From contig CAMJYM010000010.1 in the NCBI GenBank assembly GCA_946220865.1, positions 1 to 64,000 of the forward strand: DNA of 64,000 nucleotides, read 5' to 3'. Position numbers and translations under genes: made by a program. This DNA is from an uncultured Clostridia bacterium (lineage in GTDB: Bacteria > Bacillota > Clostridia > Saccharofermentanales > DTU023). This document shows, piece by piece, positions 31,492 to 40,464 of this stretch (within the stretch, counting starts at the first letter, position 1; each line of letters begins with the position of its first letter). The notes below the pieces were generated by a model. It saw only the letters and a list, made by a program, of their open reading frames with translations. It was not told the origin of the DNA and did not search any database.

Positions 31492-33045
31492 ATGAAAAAT
31501 CGTATTTTGCTTGCCGCCATGCACCATGAATCAAACTCATTTAACCCCATTATTGCCGGAGAAAATGATTTTCGGGTACGGGCGGGGGAGGAGATGTTCC
31601 AGGATTTACCCCATAACAATGCTGTGCGCGGCATCAGGGAGACTCTGGAGGCAGCGGGCTGTGAGCTGGTTCCGACCCGTTCGGTGTCCGCCGTGCCCAA
31701 TGGGGAAGTGGATAAGGCTTTTTTTCTGAAAGAAAAAGCAGCGATCCTTGAGCAGGCCAGGCAGGAAAAAGAAAAAGGCATCGATGGTCTTTGTCTGGCT
31801 CTGCATGGTTCCATGCGCGTCCATGATTACGGCGAAGCGGAAGGTCCCTTTTTGGAGGAATTGCGGGCCTTATTCCCGCATACCCCACTCTATGCGTCTT
31901 TAGATACGCACAGCACCATGACGGCCAAAATGGCTCGAAATGCTGATGGTTTCGTGGCGTATAAATGCGCTCCTCATACGGATCAATATGAAACGGGAGC
32001 TCATGCGGCGAAAATGCTCCTGCACGCCCTGGGAGGAAAACCGGCCTGTCATGCCTGGGTTAAAGTTCCTCTGCTGATTGCCGGTGAACAGTCCTCCAGC
32101 CTGGTTTCACCCATGAAAGATCTTCAGGCCGAACTGCAAAAGAGAGAAGCTGCTCCAGGCATCCTGGCGTCCTCGTATCTGATGGGTTTCCCCTGGTCCG
32201 ATAATCCGGAGAGCTCAGCAGGCGTCTATGTCGTTGCCGAAGACCAGGAACAGGCCAATGAAGAAGCTCTTTACCTGGCTGATTTGCTCTGGCAGACCCG
32301 GAAAAAATTCTGTTTCCAGACTGAAACTTATGAGCCGCAGAAGGCTCTGGATATGGCCTTTGAGGCGATTGCCCGGGGCGATCGAACCCCCATCTATATT
32401 TCAGACTCCGGGGATAATCCGACCGCCGGGTCTTCCTCTGATGTGACGGGACTTATAGCCTTGCTCTTAAAACATCCGGAAACCGCAAAACTGAGGGTCC
32501 CCGCTCTCTTTGGCGGCATCTATGACCCCAGGGCGACGCTAGCTCTTAAAGGCAAAGTGGGCGAAGAAACGGAACTTACGTTTGGTGCCGTCTTTGATCA
32601 AAAAAGCAGTCAGCCTCTGAGCTGTCGGGGTCGCTGCATGGCCTACATCTCCGGCTGGACTGGCTTTGGTCATCCTTCGGATGTCGCGCTTTTCCGCACA
32701 GGCAATGTGGACATTGTCCTGGCAGAAAAACATATCGGTTATACCGGCACAAAGCTCTTCCTGGATCTCGGACGCGATCCGGCCAAGGCAGAGCTTGTTC
32801 TGGTCAAACTGGGCTATCTCACGCCGGAGCATTCTGAGATAGCGGCAAGAAGTATCATGGCTCTGAGTCAGGGCAGTACAAATGAGGCTTTAGCCACCCT
32901 GCCCTATAAGCTTGTCCCTCGCCCGATCTATCCTCTGGATCCGGAGTTGAGCTATAAGGCCGAAGAGCATTTGCAGGCTCAGCTCAGGCAGCGTACGGGC
33001 TTAGCTCAGGCAATGAACTTGCTTCGATTTTGGATTCAGCGATAA
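31492..33045 (+). CDS. M81 family metallopeptidase (MlrC-like)
   Basis: Member of the M81/microcystinase C family, zinc-dependent hydrolases known for opening or trimming unusual and cyclic peptides; the natural substrate here is unknown. Family motifs are AAMHHESNSFNP at the N-terminus, LALHGSM, YASLDTHSTMTAKM, YKCAPHTDQYETG and, in the C-terminal domain, SDSGDNPTAGSSSDVT. At 517 residues the length is typical. The ATG at 31492 is chosen over an upstream start at 31417, with GGAGAG about 9 bases before it. It leads a plus-strand set of hydrolases (creatininase family, M42) facing the deglycase operon. Confidence 0.88.
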   Translation: MKNRILLAAMHHESNSFNPIIAGENDFRVRAGEEMFQDLPHNNAVRGIRETLEAAGCELVPTRSVSAVPNGEVDKAFFLKEKAAILEQARQEKEKGIDGLCLALHGSMRVHDYGEAEGPFLEELRALFPHTPLYASLDTHSTMTAKMARNADGFVAYKCAPHTDQYETGAHAAKMLLHALGGKPACHAWVKVPLLIAGEQSSSLVSPMKDLQAELQKREAAPGILASSYLMGFPWSDNPESSAGVYVVAEDQEQANEEALYLADLLWQTRKKFCFQTETYEPQKALDMAFEAIARGDRTPIYISDSGDNPTAGSSSDVTGLIALLLKHPETAKLRVPALFGGIYDPRATLALKGKVGEETELTFGAVFDQKSSQPLSCRGRCMAYISGWTGFGHPSDVALFRTGNVDIVLAEKHIGYTGTKLFLDLGRDPAKAELVLVKLGYLTPEHSEIAARSIMALSQGSTNEALATLPYKLVPRPIYPLDPELSYKAEEHLQAQLRQRTGLAQAMNLLRFWIQR

Positions 33046-33195
33046 GTTTATCGTGGCTTTCTTTGCTCCAATGCGAATCGTTATTGTCGTCATGATAAAA
33101 TTTGACAGAGCTTCGCCATAGCAACAGGGAAAAAGCGACTTTAAAGGATACATCAGCATGAGGATGTGCCCGGAGACGCTCAAAGGAGGTACCTT

Positions 33196-33966
33196 ATGCG
33201 TTTAGCATTCAGTTCGGTTCAGGCAGTGGAAAGCTATTTGGAAAAAAGCCAGACGATTTTGTTTGGACTTGGAAGTATCGAGAATCACGGTCGGCATATG
33301 CCGCTCGGAACAGACACACTTATTCCGGATAAAATCATTGACCTTCTGGAAGAAAAAAGCGATGTGCTGATTGCGCCCACACTCCCCTATGGTGCGGCCG
33401 ATTCGCTGGCGGCATTTACGGGGACGGTTTCGCTCGGTGTTATTGGTCTCTACGATCTGCTCTGCCGGGTTTGCGACAGCCTTTACGAACATGGCTTCCG
33501 CAAGTTTGTGATTGTTAATGGCCATGGAGGCAATGCCAAATCTCTGGAAATGCTGGGACAGCGCCTTTATAAAAAAGGCGCCTATCTGGCCGTGCTGAAC
33601 TGGTGGCTGATGGCCGGTGAATTGCGTCCCGAGTGGGCAGGCGGCCATGGCGGAGCCGAAGAGACCGCCGGTGTTATGGCTGTTAATCCGGATCTGATCG
33701 TCAAAGAAAAACTCCATGATCCTCTGATTATGACCGCAGATATTGCGGAAAATATGCCCAGTACAGGCTGGGATAAAGTGGAATTCCGCGGCGCTTCCGT
33801 CATTATTCCGAGACCGGTCAAAGTTTATAACAAGAATGGCTGGTATGGCGAAGATAAGCCGTTTGAGGCCTCAGAAGCCTGGGGCAGGGAAATGGTCCAG
33901 ACCATGGCCGATTATATAGCAGAGTTTCTGCCGGAGTTTGAAAAAGTGGCTTTGCCGAAACCCTGA
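33196..33966 (+). CDS. Creatininase family amidohydrolase
   Basis: Member of the creatininase/creatinine amidohydrolase family, metal-dependent enzymes that open cyclic amides. Other members act in cofactor and natural-product pathways, so creatinine need not be the substrate. The metal-binding pieces are GSIENHGRHMPLGTDT near the N-terminus, IVNGHGGN in the middle and GGHGGAEETAGVM later. The length of 256 residues fits. The ATG at 33196 follows an ideal AAAGGAGG site. It lies 150 bases behind the M81 peptidase gene and ends at a terminator. Confidence 0.9.
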   Translation: MRLAFSSVQAVESYLEKSQTILFGLGSIENHGRHMPLGTDTLIPDKIIDLLEEKSDVLIAPTLPYGAADSLAAFTGTVSLGVIGLYDLLCRVCDSLYEHGFRKFVIVNGHGGNAKSLEMLGQRLYKKGAYLAVLNWWLMAGELRPEWAGGHGGAEETAGVMAVNPDLIVKEKLHDPLIMTADIAENMPSTGWDKVEFRGASVIIPRPVKVYNKNGWYGEDKPFEASEAWGREMVQTMADYIAEFLPEFEKVALPKP

Positions 33967-33968
33967 GT

Positions 33969-33993
33969 AAGGGACTCACATGAGTCCCTATTT
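33969..33993 (+). terminator. Hairpin after the creatininase-family gene
   Basis: GGGACTCA and TGAGTCCC (33971-33988) form a stem just after the stop codon, followed by TATTTTC and further T-runs. It probably ends or attenuates transcription before the M42 peptidase gene. Confidence 0.7.
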
Positions 33994-34045
33994 TCTTTGG
34001 TTTTTTATTTTTTAACAAGATCGCATTCAGCAGGAGGCTCGCGAT

Positions 34046-35158
34046 ATGACGAACACGAATCATAATATTTTTCCTATAGAGGAAAAGCACATCAGGCTGC
34101 TCAAGGATCTTTCCGAAGCTCGCTCACCCAGTGGTTTTGAAGACGAAAGTGTCCAGGCAGCCCATCACTATGCGGCTCCCTTTTGCCGTATAGAGGAAGA
34201 TCATCTGCGCAATCTTTACCTCTATCCCAGAAATTTTAAGGGCAATAAACCGATCTTTTTGCTGGACGCACATAGCGACGAGGTGGGCTTTATGGTTCAC
34301 TCCATTCATCCCAACGGCTGCCTCCGTTTTGTTCAGTTAGGGTCCTGGAGTCTCAGTACATTGCCAGGAATGCCTGTACGTGTGCGCAACAAAGAGGGCC
34401 AGTGGATTCCCGGTGTCATCGCGGCCAGGCCGCCACATTTTATGAGCAAAGAAGAGCGGAATCATCCTTTAGTCCAGGAGATTTCACAACTGGTCATCGA
34501 TATCGGCGCCAGAAGTGCGGAAGAAGCTGAGCAGAGAAGCGGCATCCGCATCGGAGAGCCGGCCGTCGCCGATGTCTCTTTCCTCTATGAGCCGAGTACT
34601 GGACTCTTCCGGGGAAAGGCCTTTGACTGCCGGATTGGCTGCGCAGCTCTGCTCATTAGTCTGGAGCAGCTGGCGCAGGAAGAGAACCTGCCTTTCGATG
34701 TCGTCGGCCTCCTGTCTTCTCAGGAAGAGGTTGGAGAGCGAGGCATTAAAGTCGCCATCAACCGTATTGATCCGGACGTTGCAATTTGTTTTGAAGGCTG
34801 CCCTGCCGATGATACCTTTGGCGAAACCTATGCCATGCAGACCAGATTGGGCAGTGGACCCATGCTGCGTTTTATGGATCAGTCCGTCATCTGCAATCCC
34901 CGTTTCCAGCGCTGGGCGCTGGATCAGGCGGAAGCAGAACAAATTCCTGCTCAGGCTTCTGTGCGTGAAGGGGGCGGTAACAATGCCGCTGTTATCCAGG
35001 CGCAGCTGCGGGGAGCACCCGCCATTGTTATGGGAGTGCCTGTGCGCTATATTCATGGTCCGCAGGGTCTTTCCGTTGAACACGATTTAGCAGCGACAAT
35101 ACAGCTGGCCTGCCAGCTTACGCGCACGCTTAAGCCGGAACTTCTGGCCACCTTCTAA
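34046..35158 (+). CDS. M42 family aminopeptidase
   Basis: Cytosolic di-metal aminopeptidase of the M42 (glutamyl aminopeptidase/TET) family, which usually forms large oligomers and trims short peptides. Motifs: FLLDAHSDEVGFMV (first metal site), GKAFDCRIGC, LLSSQEEVGERGIKVA (catalytic Glu), and a C-terminal VRYIHGPQGLSVEHD that carries the last metal ligand. 370 residues, a normal length. AGGAGG lies before the ATG. The neighbours suggest it trims peptides taken up or produced by this locus. Confidence 0.92.
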   Translation: MTNTNHNIFPIEEKHIRLLKDLSEARSPSGFEDESVQAAHHYAAPFCRIEEDHLRNLYLYPRNFKGNKPIFLLDAHSDEVGFMVHSIHPNGCLRFVQLGSWSLSTLPGMPVRVRNKEGQWIPGVIAARPPHFMSKEERNHPLVQEISQLVIDIGARSAEEAEQRSGIRIGEPAVADVSFLYEPSTGLFRGKAFDCRIGCAALLISLEQLAQEENLPFDVVGLLSSQEEVGERGIKVAINRIDPDVAICFEGCPADDTFGETYAMQTRLGSGPMLRFMDQSVICNPRFQRWALDQAEAEQIPAQASVREGGGNNAAVIQAQLRGAPAIVMGVPVRYIHGPQGLSVEHDLAATIQLACQLTRTLKPELLATF

Positions 35159-35342
35159 AAACAGGGAAAGAGGGTCATAGCGAAAAAGCTCCTGGGGTTT
35201 ACCAGATAGCTGTGAAAAAGCATCAGGGCGTCTTAGCAGCGACCTTCTCGTGGATTTCTGAAAAGAATCAAGAAAAGGATTTAACGAAAGATCCATGAGA
35301 AGGATCCCTGAGACGTAAGTAAGAATAAAGCGAGGAGTTTTT

Positions 35343-36131
35343 ATGCTTGTTTCGGCAAAATTGCAGGAGGTCTATCCCACTCTGAATAAAGCCAGGCGCA
35401 GAATAGCCGACTGCATTTTGGCCGAACCGGAACAGTTTGCTTTTCTTTCGCTGCAGGATCTGGCCGATAAGTCCGATTGTGCCCAGCTGACGGTGCTCCA
35501 TTTTCTTCGCGATCTGGGATATAAAAATTTTCTGGATTTTAAACAGCAAATTCAGACGGAGCTTATCGAAAAATTAAAGATTCATGAGCGCATCTCCATC
35601 GCTATGCCGACAGATAACGGCGATGAGGCTCTCTATACCCGTCTGGTCAAATCTTTCCATCGCAGCATCGACCTTACCATCGCCGATAATCCCCTGGAAA
35701 AGCTACTGGCCTTTACCGGCCGCCTTATCCAAAGCCAGCGGGTATATGTTGTTGCACATAACATCACGGAAAAACCGGCGAGGATTCTCACCAGCCATCT
35801 GATCGTCGAGGGCTGTGATGCCCGTTATCTTGAGGTGGAGAACGAAGAAGAAGTCAAAGCTCTCCTGAGCTACATTCCCACGAAAAGTGTCCTTGTGGCC
35901 TATGGCATCACTCCCTATGGAAAAAGCACGCTTCATGTGTGTGAACTGGCGAAGCAGCAGGGTGTGCCGATTCTCTCCGTGACCGACCGCAAAGATTCTC
36001 CCTTAGCCGAAGCGGCGGAAGTGGCTCTGACCTGCCATGTTCGCAGCACAGAGCTCTTCAACTCTCTGACCCCCCTCATGATGTTGACGGAAATGCTCAT
36101 GATCTTCATTTCCAAGAAGCAGCTGGCCTGA
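35343..36131 (+). CDS. RpiR/MurR family transcriptional regulator
   Basis: DNA-binding regulator of 262 residues with an N-terminal RpiR helix-turn-helix (SDCAQLTVLHFLRDLGYKNFLDFKQ) and a C-terminal SIS domain (residues about 115-245) that normally senses a phosphosugar. It is convergent with the frlD-like kinase gene; their stops are 18 bases apart. A sensor for phosphosugars next to a fructosamine kinase and deglycase is a sensible partner, although its target promoter is not known. GAGGAG precedes the ATG. Confidence 0.9.
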   Translation: MLVSAKLQEVYPTLNKARRRIADCILAEPEQFAFLSLQDLADKSDCAQLTVLHFLRDLGYKNFLDFKQQIQTELIEKLKIHERISIAMPTDNGDEALYTRLVKSFHRSIDLTIADNPLEKLLAFTGRLIQSQRVYVVAHNITEKPARILTSHLIVEGCDARYLEVENEEEVKALLSYIPTKSVLVAYGITPYGKSTLHVCELAKQQGVPILSVTDRKDSPLAEAAEVALTCHVRSTELFNSLTPLMMLTEMLMIFISKKQLA

Positions 36132-36149
36132 GGTCTGTGCCGGGTGAGC

Positions 36150-36956
36150 CTACGACCAGGCTCCGGAATGGGAGAGAGTTTCTGCACTTTTGGCGGCCCC
36201 GGCAGCCAGGCAGGCCTGAAGTGAAGCGCCTTTCAGATAATTCAGAAGAAAACCGGCAATATAACTGTCACCAGCGCCCATAGTATCGACGACAGGGCAG
36301 GGAACAATACCCTGGGGAATAAAATCTTTGCCATCAAAGGCCAGGCTGCCGTGTTCGCCGCGAGTGGCGATGACGAGCTTCGGTCCCAGGCGCTGCAATT
36401 GGAGAATTCTCTCCCTCAGCTGGCTGAGGTCGGAAAGGTCGTCTGAAAAGAACGCGATATCCACAAAAGGTGCGGCGCAGAGGGCCGTTTCACTTTCCGG
36501 CCTTTCGGCAAAATCAAAGGCGATGGGGCGCTGCAAAGCGCGTACTTCCGGCAATTGTTTTTCTATTTTGCCCCAGAGCCCGGAGACGATGAGCCTGTGC
36601 CGGGCAAGAAAAGGGAAATCTTCCGGCCTCAGGGCAAAGTCAGCCATCACGCCTTCTTCATAGTCGCCAAAAACACGGTTTCCCTCTTCCAGAGTGACAT
36701 GCGTCAATGCCGTTGCTCCCTCAAGGATCTGGACATGGCTGCTATCCACACGTCTGGCTTTCAGGGCAGAAAGCAGCTCCCGGCCGTAGTGGTCATTCCC
36801 GACGGCGCCGAGATAGGAGGCTCCCGCCCCCATTTCTGCGGCGTAGACGGCGACATTTAAAGGGTTTCCGCCGAAATAGGCGTGCCCGCCCGGCTCATAA
36901 TAATCCACGCAGTTGTCGCCAACACAGGCGAGGAGCTTTGCTTTTGGCTCATTCAT
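36150..36956 (-). CDS. frlD: PfkB family kinase, fructoselysine 6-kinase-like
   Basis: Ribokinase-family sugar kinase (268 residues) most like FrlD, which phosphorylates the Amadori compound fructoselysine at C6. Family motifs: YFGGNPLNVAVYAAEMGA (substrate-binding N-terminus) and VVDTMGAGDSYIAGFL with the catalytic aspartate. It is the last gene of the minus-strand operon, 18 bases after the frlB-like deglycase gene. The pairing of kinase and deglycase is the main argument for an Amadori substrate; the true amine is unknown. Confidence 0.82.
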   Translation of the reverse strand: MNEPKAKLLACVGDNCVDYYEPGGHAYFGGNPLNVAVYAAEMGAGASYLGAVGNDHYGRELLSALKARRVDSSHVQILEGATALTHVTLEEGNRVFGDYEEGVMADFALRPEDFPFLARHRLIVSGLWGKIEKQLPEVRALQRPIAFDFAERPESETALCAAPFVDIAFFSDDLSDLSQLRERILQLQRLGPKLVIATRGEHGSLAFDGKDFIPQGIVPCPVVDTMGAGDSYIAGFLLNYLKGASLQACLAAGAAKSAETLSHSGAWS

Positions 36957-36974
36957 GTTCCCGTATCCTGCTTT

Positions 36975-37970
36975 TTAGTACTTCACGGTCCGATAATAGC
37001 GGCGCAGGCTCATATCGTGCTGATTCAGGTCTGACATGTGGGCGTCGATGCGATTCGTCACCGCATGCATAATCATGTGGCTGATGCGGCTGCGGTAAGC
37101 CGGATCCAGACCCTCGAGAGGATAATCTGCAGTATCAATGATGGTGTAATTGCGATTATAGTGTTCGAGAAAGCGCTTCACACGAAGGCCCAGTTCCCGC
37201 TGAGAGTCCTCAGCGATAAAGACTGTGACCGGCGTATCTTCGTCGATAATTTCCAGCATGCCGTGGAAGAATTCGGCGGAATGAATGGATTTGGTTCTTC
37301 TCCAGTGCATTTCTTCCCAATAGCACATGGCATAGGAATAGGTTGCACCATAGAGGGTTCCCGCTCCCACGAAGTAGTGCAGAGCATCAGCCTTGTGCTT
37401 TTCTGCGAAGCTGCGACCGAAGTCGTCGGTGCTTTTTTCTATAGCGACGATGCCCTCGGGTACAAAAGTGTCGATTTGCTGATAGCACTTTTCATAATCC
37501 GGGAAAACCCCTTCCAGATGCATAAGGTAGTCGGCGACCATGAAAAATTTCAGCTGTTCGTTCTGCTGGGCCGTGAGGCACCAATCAACCATGTCGGCCA
37601 GTGGAGTATCCACTTTATTGACAAAACCGAGCACTTTTGCCCCTGCCTCCTGGCTTTTCCTGACAGCGGCGATCATCTCTTCGGTGGTCCCGGTGACTGA
37701 GGAAATCACGATAAAGGTTCCCTTGCCAACGCGACGATCCCCGGTCGTATTATATTCGGCAGCATTCAGAGCAAAGACTTCACGTGCTGAACGCTCTTTC
37801 ATGAGCACAACAGCCTGCATGCAGCTTGCCCAGGTTCCGCCAATGCCCAGCCAACAGACATTGCGGATGCCCTCATGCTCGACCTGATCGAGAATCTTTT
37901 CCATCTCGGGGCGAAGCGCGAGTGCGGCGCGCATATTGCTGAGAATTTCCTCTTCATTAAATTTAAGCAT
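36975..37970 (-). CDS. frlB: SIS-domain sugar-phosphate deglycase, FrlB-like
   Basis: Tandem SIS-domain protein of 331 residues resembling fructoselysine-6-phosphate deglycase, which splits phosphorylated Amadori products into glucose 6-phosphate and the free amine. Visible segments: GIGGTWASCMQAV, VISSVTGTTEEMIAAVRKS, GAGTLYGATYSYAMCYWEEM and HWRRTKSIHSAEFFHGMLE with the catalytic-region Glu/His. The ribosome binding site is modest (GATGGA). It lies downstream of the potD-like gene, separated by a strong intercistronic hairpin, and upstream of the kinase. Confidence 0.85.
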   Translation of the reverse strand: MLKFNEEEILSNMRAALALRPEMEKILDQVEHEGIRNVCWLGIGGTWASCMQAVVLMKERSAREVFALNAAEYNTTGDRRVGKGTFIVISSVTGTTEEMIAAVRKSQEAGAKVLGFVNKVDTPLADMVDWCLTAQQNEQLKFFMVADYLMHLEGVFPDYEKCYQQIDTFVPEGIVAIEKSTDDFGRSFAEKHKADALHYFVGAGTLYGATYSYAMCYWEEMHWRRTKSIHSAEFFHGMLEIIDEDTPVTVFIAEDSQRELGLRVKRFLEHYNRNYTIIDTADYPLEGLDPAYRSRISHMIMHAVTNRIDAHMSDLNQHDMSLRRYYRTVKY

Positions 37971-38004
37971 AGGTTTTTTCCATCTCTTTTTTGTTTGAAT
38001 AACG

Positions 38005-38041
38005 GCCTTGACGGCCTGTCCATGAGGCAGACCGTCAAGGC
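38005..38041 (-). other. Intercistronic hairpin between potD-like and frlB-like genes
   Basis: GCCTTGACGG and its exact complement (38005-38014 and 38032-38041) form a 10-bp stem with a 17-base loop. No T-tract follows on the minus strand, so it is probably not a full terminator. Such hairpins after a binding-protein gene often protect the upstream mRNA and lower expression of the enzymes downstream. Confidence 0.65.
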
Positions 38042-38064
38042 ATAAAAGCTAAAAACAGAATGTT

Positions 38065-39297
38065 TTATTCGCCGACTTTCAGTTTCTGGTAGTATTCATC
38101 GTAAATGGCCAGAGCGTCACCGACATCCTTCTGGAAGAAGATGTTGGTTTTATAGTCAAAGTCAAAGGCCGGGTCGTTGCGGTAGGCTTCGCTTGCCTTT
38201 TCCACAGCTTTGTCATTGGGGCAGGAATAAGGGAATTCCTCCAGGTTCTTGGCCATAACGTCTGCATCGCTGAGATAGTTCAGGAATTTGCAGGCGAGGT
38301 CAGCATGGACAGCGCCCTTGGGCATGACAAAGAGGTCAAAACCCAGCTGGACCGGATCCTTCTTGAAGGGGGCGATCTTCAGGGTATTCTTGTCTTTCAT
38401 TTCCTTCATGGCCCAGGAGGCGTTACCGTCAAAGGTTACCATGCAGGAAATGAGGCCGTTGACGATGTTCTCCTGAGTGGAGCCATAAGCCACGACGTTT
38501 TTGTTAAACTTCTGCAGCCATTCGTAAGCCTCGGCAATTTCTTTTTCTTCTGTGGAGTTCGGGTCGTAGCCCAGGGCGACGAGAGCGATGGGGAAGAGGT
38601 TGCGGGCGCCATCGATGGAGCCGATCTGGCCGGCCATTTCGGGTTTAATCAGATCGTTGTAGCAGGTGATTTCGATCGGGCATCTTTCGGTATCATAGAC
38701 CACATAAATGTAGTTCATGAGATAGGGTACGCAGTAATCACGGTTTTCACCGGTCCAGTAAGCGGGATTCATGTTGTTGATAGCGTTCGGAATTTTGTCG
38801 GCATCCAGCTTTTCCAGATAATTTCCTTTAATCAGCGATTCCATGTAAGCGTCGCAGGTCATAATCAGGTCATAGTCTTTGCCGGCTCCGGCGGTCAGCT
38901 TGGTAATGGAGTCCGCATTGTCGGACATGAAGCTGAGGTTGATCTTGCAGTTATTTTCTTTTTCAAAAGTCTTAATCAGATCTTCGGAAATGTAATCGCC
39001 CCACATGAAAATATTCAGGTCTCCGCCCTCAGCGGCTGGGGTTTCAGCTTCGGCCTTCTCAGCTTTGCTTTCTTCGGCTTTGCTTTCTTCAGCTTTGCTA
39101 TCTTCGGCTTTGGATTCTTCAGCCTTTGTCTCGTCAGCTTTGGACTCCTCTTTGGCCTCCTCGGCTTTTGTCTCGTCGGCCTTAGCTTCCGCAGTTGTTT
39201 CTTTCTCTTTTTCAGTTTTGTCCCCGGCTGCAGGAGCACAGGCACAGAGGCTGAGCATGAGAGAAAGGATCAGCAGGATGAGCAAACTTTTTTTCAT
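38065..39297 (-). CDS. potD: ABC transporter substrate-binding lipoprotein (PotD-like)
   Basis: Extracellular solute-binding protein of the spermidine/putrescine class. The N-terminus is a lipoprotein signal (LILSLMLSLCAC; C20 fits the lipobox best), so it is anchored to the membrane. The binding domain starts about residue 92 (DLNIFMWGDYISEDLIKTFE), typical of PotD/PotF. Between the two lies a linker, residues 27-90, made of five-residue Lys-Ala-Glu-Glu-Ser type repeats. The ATG at 39297 follows GGAGG at 8 bases; 410 residues. Context (fructosamine enzymes) suggests the ligand may be an amine-containing sugar conjugate rather than a plain polyamine. Confidence 0.88.
   Translation of the reverse strand: MKKSLLILLILSLMLSLCACAPAAGDKTEKEKETTAEAKADETKAEEAKEESKADETKAEESKAEDSKAEESKAEESKAEKAEAETPAAEGGDLNIFMWGDYISEDLIKTFEKENNCKINLSFMSDNADSITKLTAGAGKDYDLIMTCDAYMESLIKGNYLEKLDADKIPNAINNMNPAYWTGENRDYCVPYLMNYIYVVYDTERCPIEITCYNDLIKPEMAGQIGSIDGARNLFPIALVALGYDPNSTEEKEIAEAYEWLQKFNKNVVAYGSTQENIVNGLISCMVTFDGNASWAMKEMKDKNTLKIAPFKKDPVQLGFDLFVMPKGAVHADLACKFLNYLSDADVMAKNLEEFPYSCPNDKAVEKASEAYRNDPAFDFDYKTNIFFQKDVGDALAIYDEYYQKLKVGE
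39055..39183 (-). repeat. 15-bp tandem repeats encoding the potD linker
   Basis: This stretch encodes about eight imperfect copies of a five-residue unit (KAEES, KADET, KAEDS and similar; residues 39-81 of the binding protein). At DNA level the period is 15 bases. The unit keeps the reading frame whatever the copy number, so its length can vary by slippage without breaking the gene. The linker probably holds the binding domain away from the membrane through the cell wall. Confidence 0.85.
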
Positions 39298-39505
39298 TTT
39301 CTTTCCTCCAAAAGGTATATTTTTCAGGATGCATGTGAGCTGCGTCCCTGAAACCCTGATCATTTGCCCTGAACTGTTTTTCGGGGGGCAAAAGATGTTT
39401 TTATGATGTCGGCAAAAGATCCGCTTGCAGGCGATTTTTCTGACGTTTTATGACGTCTCTTTTACGGAACAGGTTTCCCCCGGGCGGGTAAGCCCGGACG
39501 AGCAT

Positions 39506-40381
39506 TTAATCCATGGCCACCGCCTTTTGGGAAGCGGCAAGTATATCCTTTTCAGTCTCTTCCAGCAGGAGAAGATCTTTTTGGCGTTTCTTTTTCTGGA
39601 TAAAGTTGACGATCAGAAGGCCCAGCACCATGAAAAGAATCATGACCGTTGTCAGAGCGTTGACATCCGGCGAGATGCCGGTGCGGTTCATGGACAGAAT
39701 CAGAACCGGCAATGTTGACTGCCTGGCTCCGGCGAGCATGTTGGACATGACGACATCATCAATCGAGAGGGTAAAGGAGAGGAAGGCTGAAGAAACGATG
39801 CCCGGCATGATACTGGGTACGGTGACTCGCCAGAAGGTCTGGAAGCGGTTGGCGCCAAGATCCATCGAGGCTTCTTCAAGCGACTGATTGTCGCCGCTGA
39901 TACGTCCCTTGATGGTGACCACGGCGTAGGGAATGCAGAAGGTACAGTGACCGATAATGATGGTTCCCATACCCAGTTGCAGGCCAATCGTGATAAAGAT
40001 AATCAACATGGCCACAGCCAGAACGATTTCCGGGACGATAATGGGGACGTAGATCATCAGGTTGATGAATTTTTTGGCCACAAAATTAAACCGATAGAGG
40101 CCGATACCGCCCAACACGCCGATGACCACACTGATGACCGTGACAATCAGAGCGATGATGATCGAGTAGACCAGGGCATTCCACAGATCCATATTTTTAA
40201 AGCTGAAAAGCCTGACGTACCAATCTGTGGTAAAGCCCTTCCAGTAATAATTGCGCTGGGCATCGTTAAAAGAAAAAACAATCATGACAGCCACAGGCAG
40301 ATAAAAAATGCTGTAGATAAAAGTGGCATAAAGCCCGCCGAGAACGTGTCTGTGTTGGTGTTTCTTCTGCTTATCAGGCAT
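39506..40381 (-). CDS. potC: ABC transporter permease (PotC-like)
   Basis: Inner-membrane permease of 291 residues with six hydrophobic segments. The EAA loop that docks on the ATPase reads SLEEASMDLGANRFQTFWRV, and FSFNDAQRNYYWKGFTTDWY after the first segment is characteristic of PotC/PotI. AGGAGG precedes the ATG. Third gene of the potA-potB-potC-potD order used here; the gap to potD is about 200 bases and contains no recognisable terminator. Confidence 0.9.
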   Translation of the reverse strand: MPDKQKKHQHRHVLGGLYATFIYSIFYLPVAVMIVFSFNDAQRNYYWKGFTTDWYVRLFSFKNMDLWNALVYSIIIALIVTVISVVIGVLGGIGLYRFNFVAKKFINLMIYVPIIVPEIVLAVAMLIIFITIGLQLGMGTIIIGHCTFCIPYAVVTIKGRISGDNQSLEEASMDLGANRFQTFWRVTVPSIMPGIVSSAFLSFTLSIDDVVMSNMLAGARQSTLPVLILSMNRTGISPDVNALTTVMILFMVLGLLIVNFIQKKKRQKDLLLLEETEKDILAASQKAVAMD

Positions 40382-40464
40382 CTTGACCGCCCTCCTGTTG
40401 TTTGATTCCAGCCATTTTCTTACAGGGCTTTCCCGCTTGACTTTTGAAGAGTAGATCTGACATC

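Noticed and set aside
36146..36163. GAGCCT/AGGCTC hairpin between rpiR and frlD as a bidirectional terminator
   Set aside because: Only a 6-bp stem, it overlaps the frlD stop region and has no T-tract on either side.
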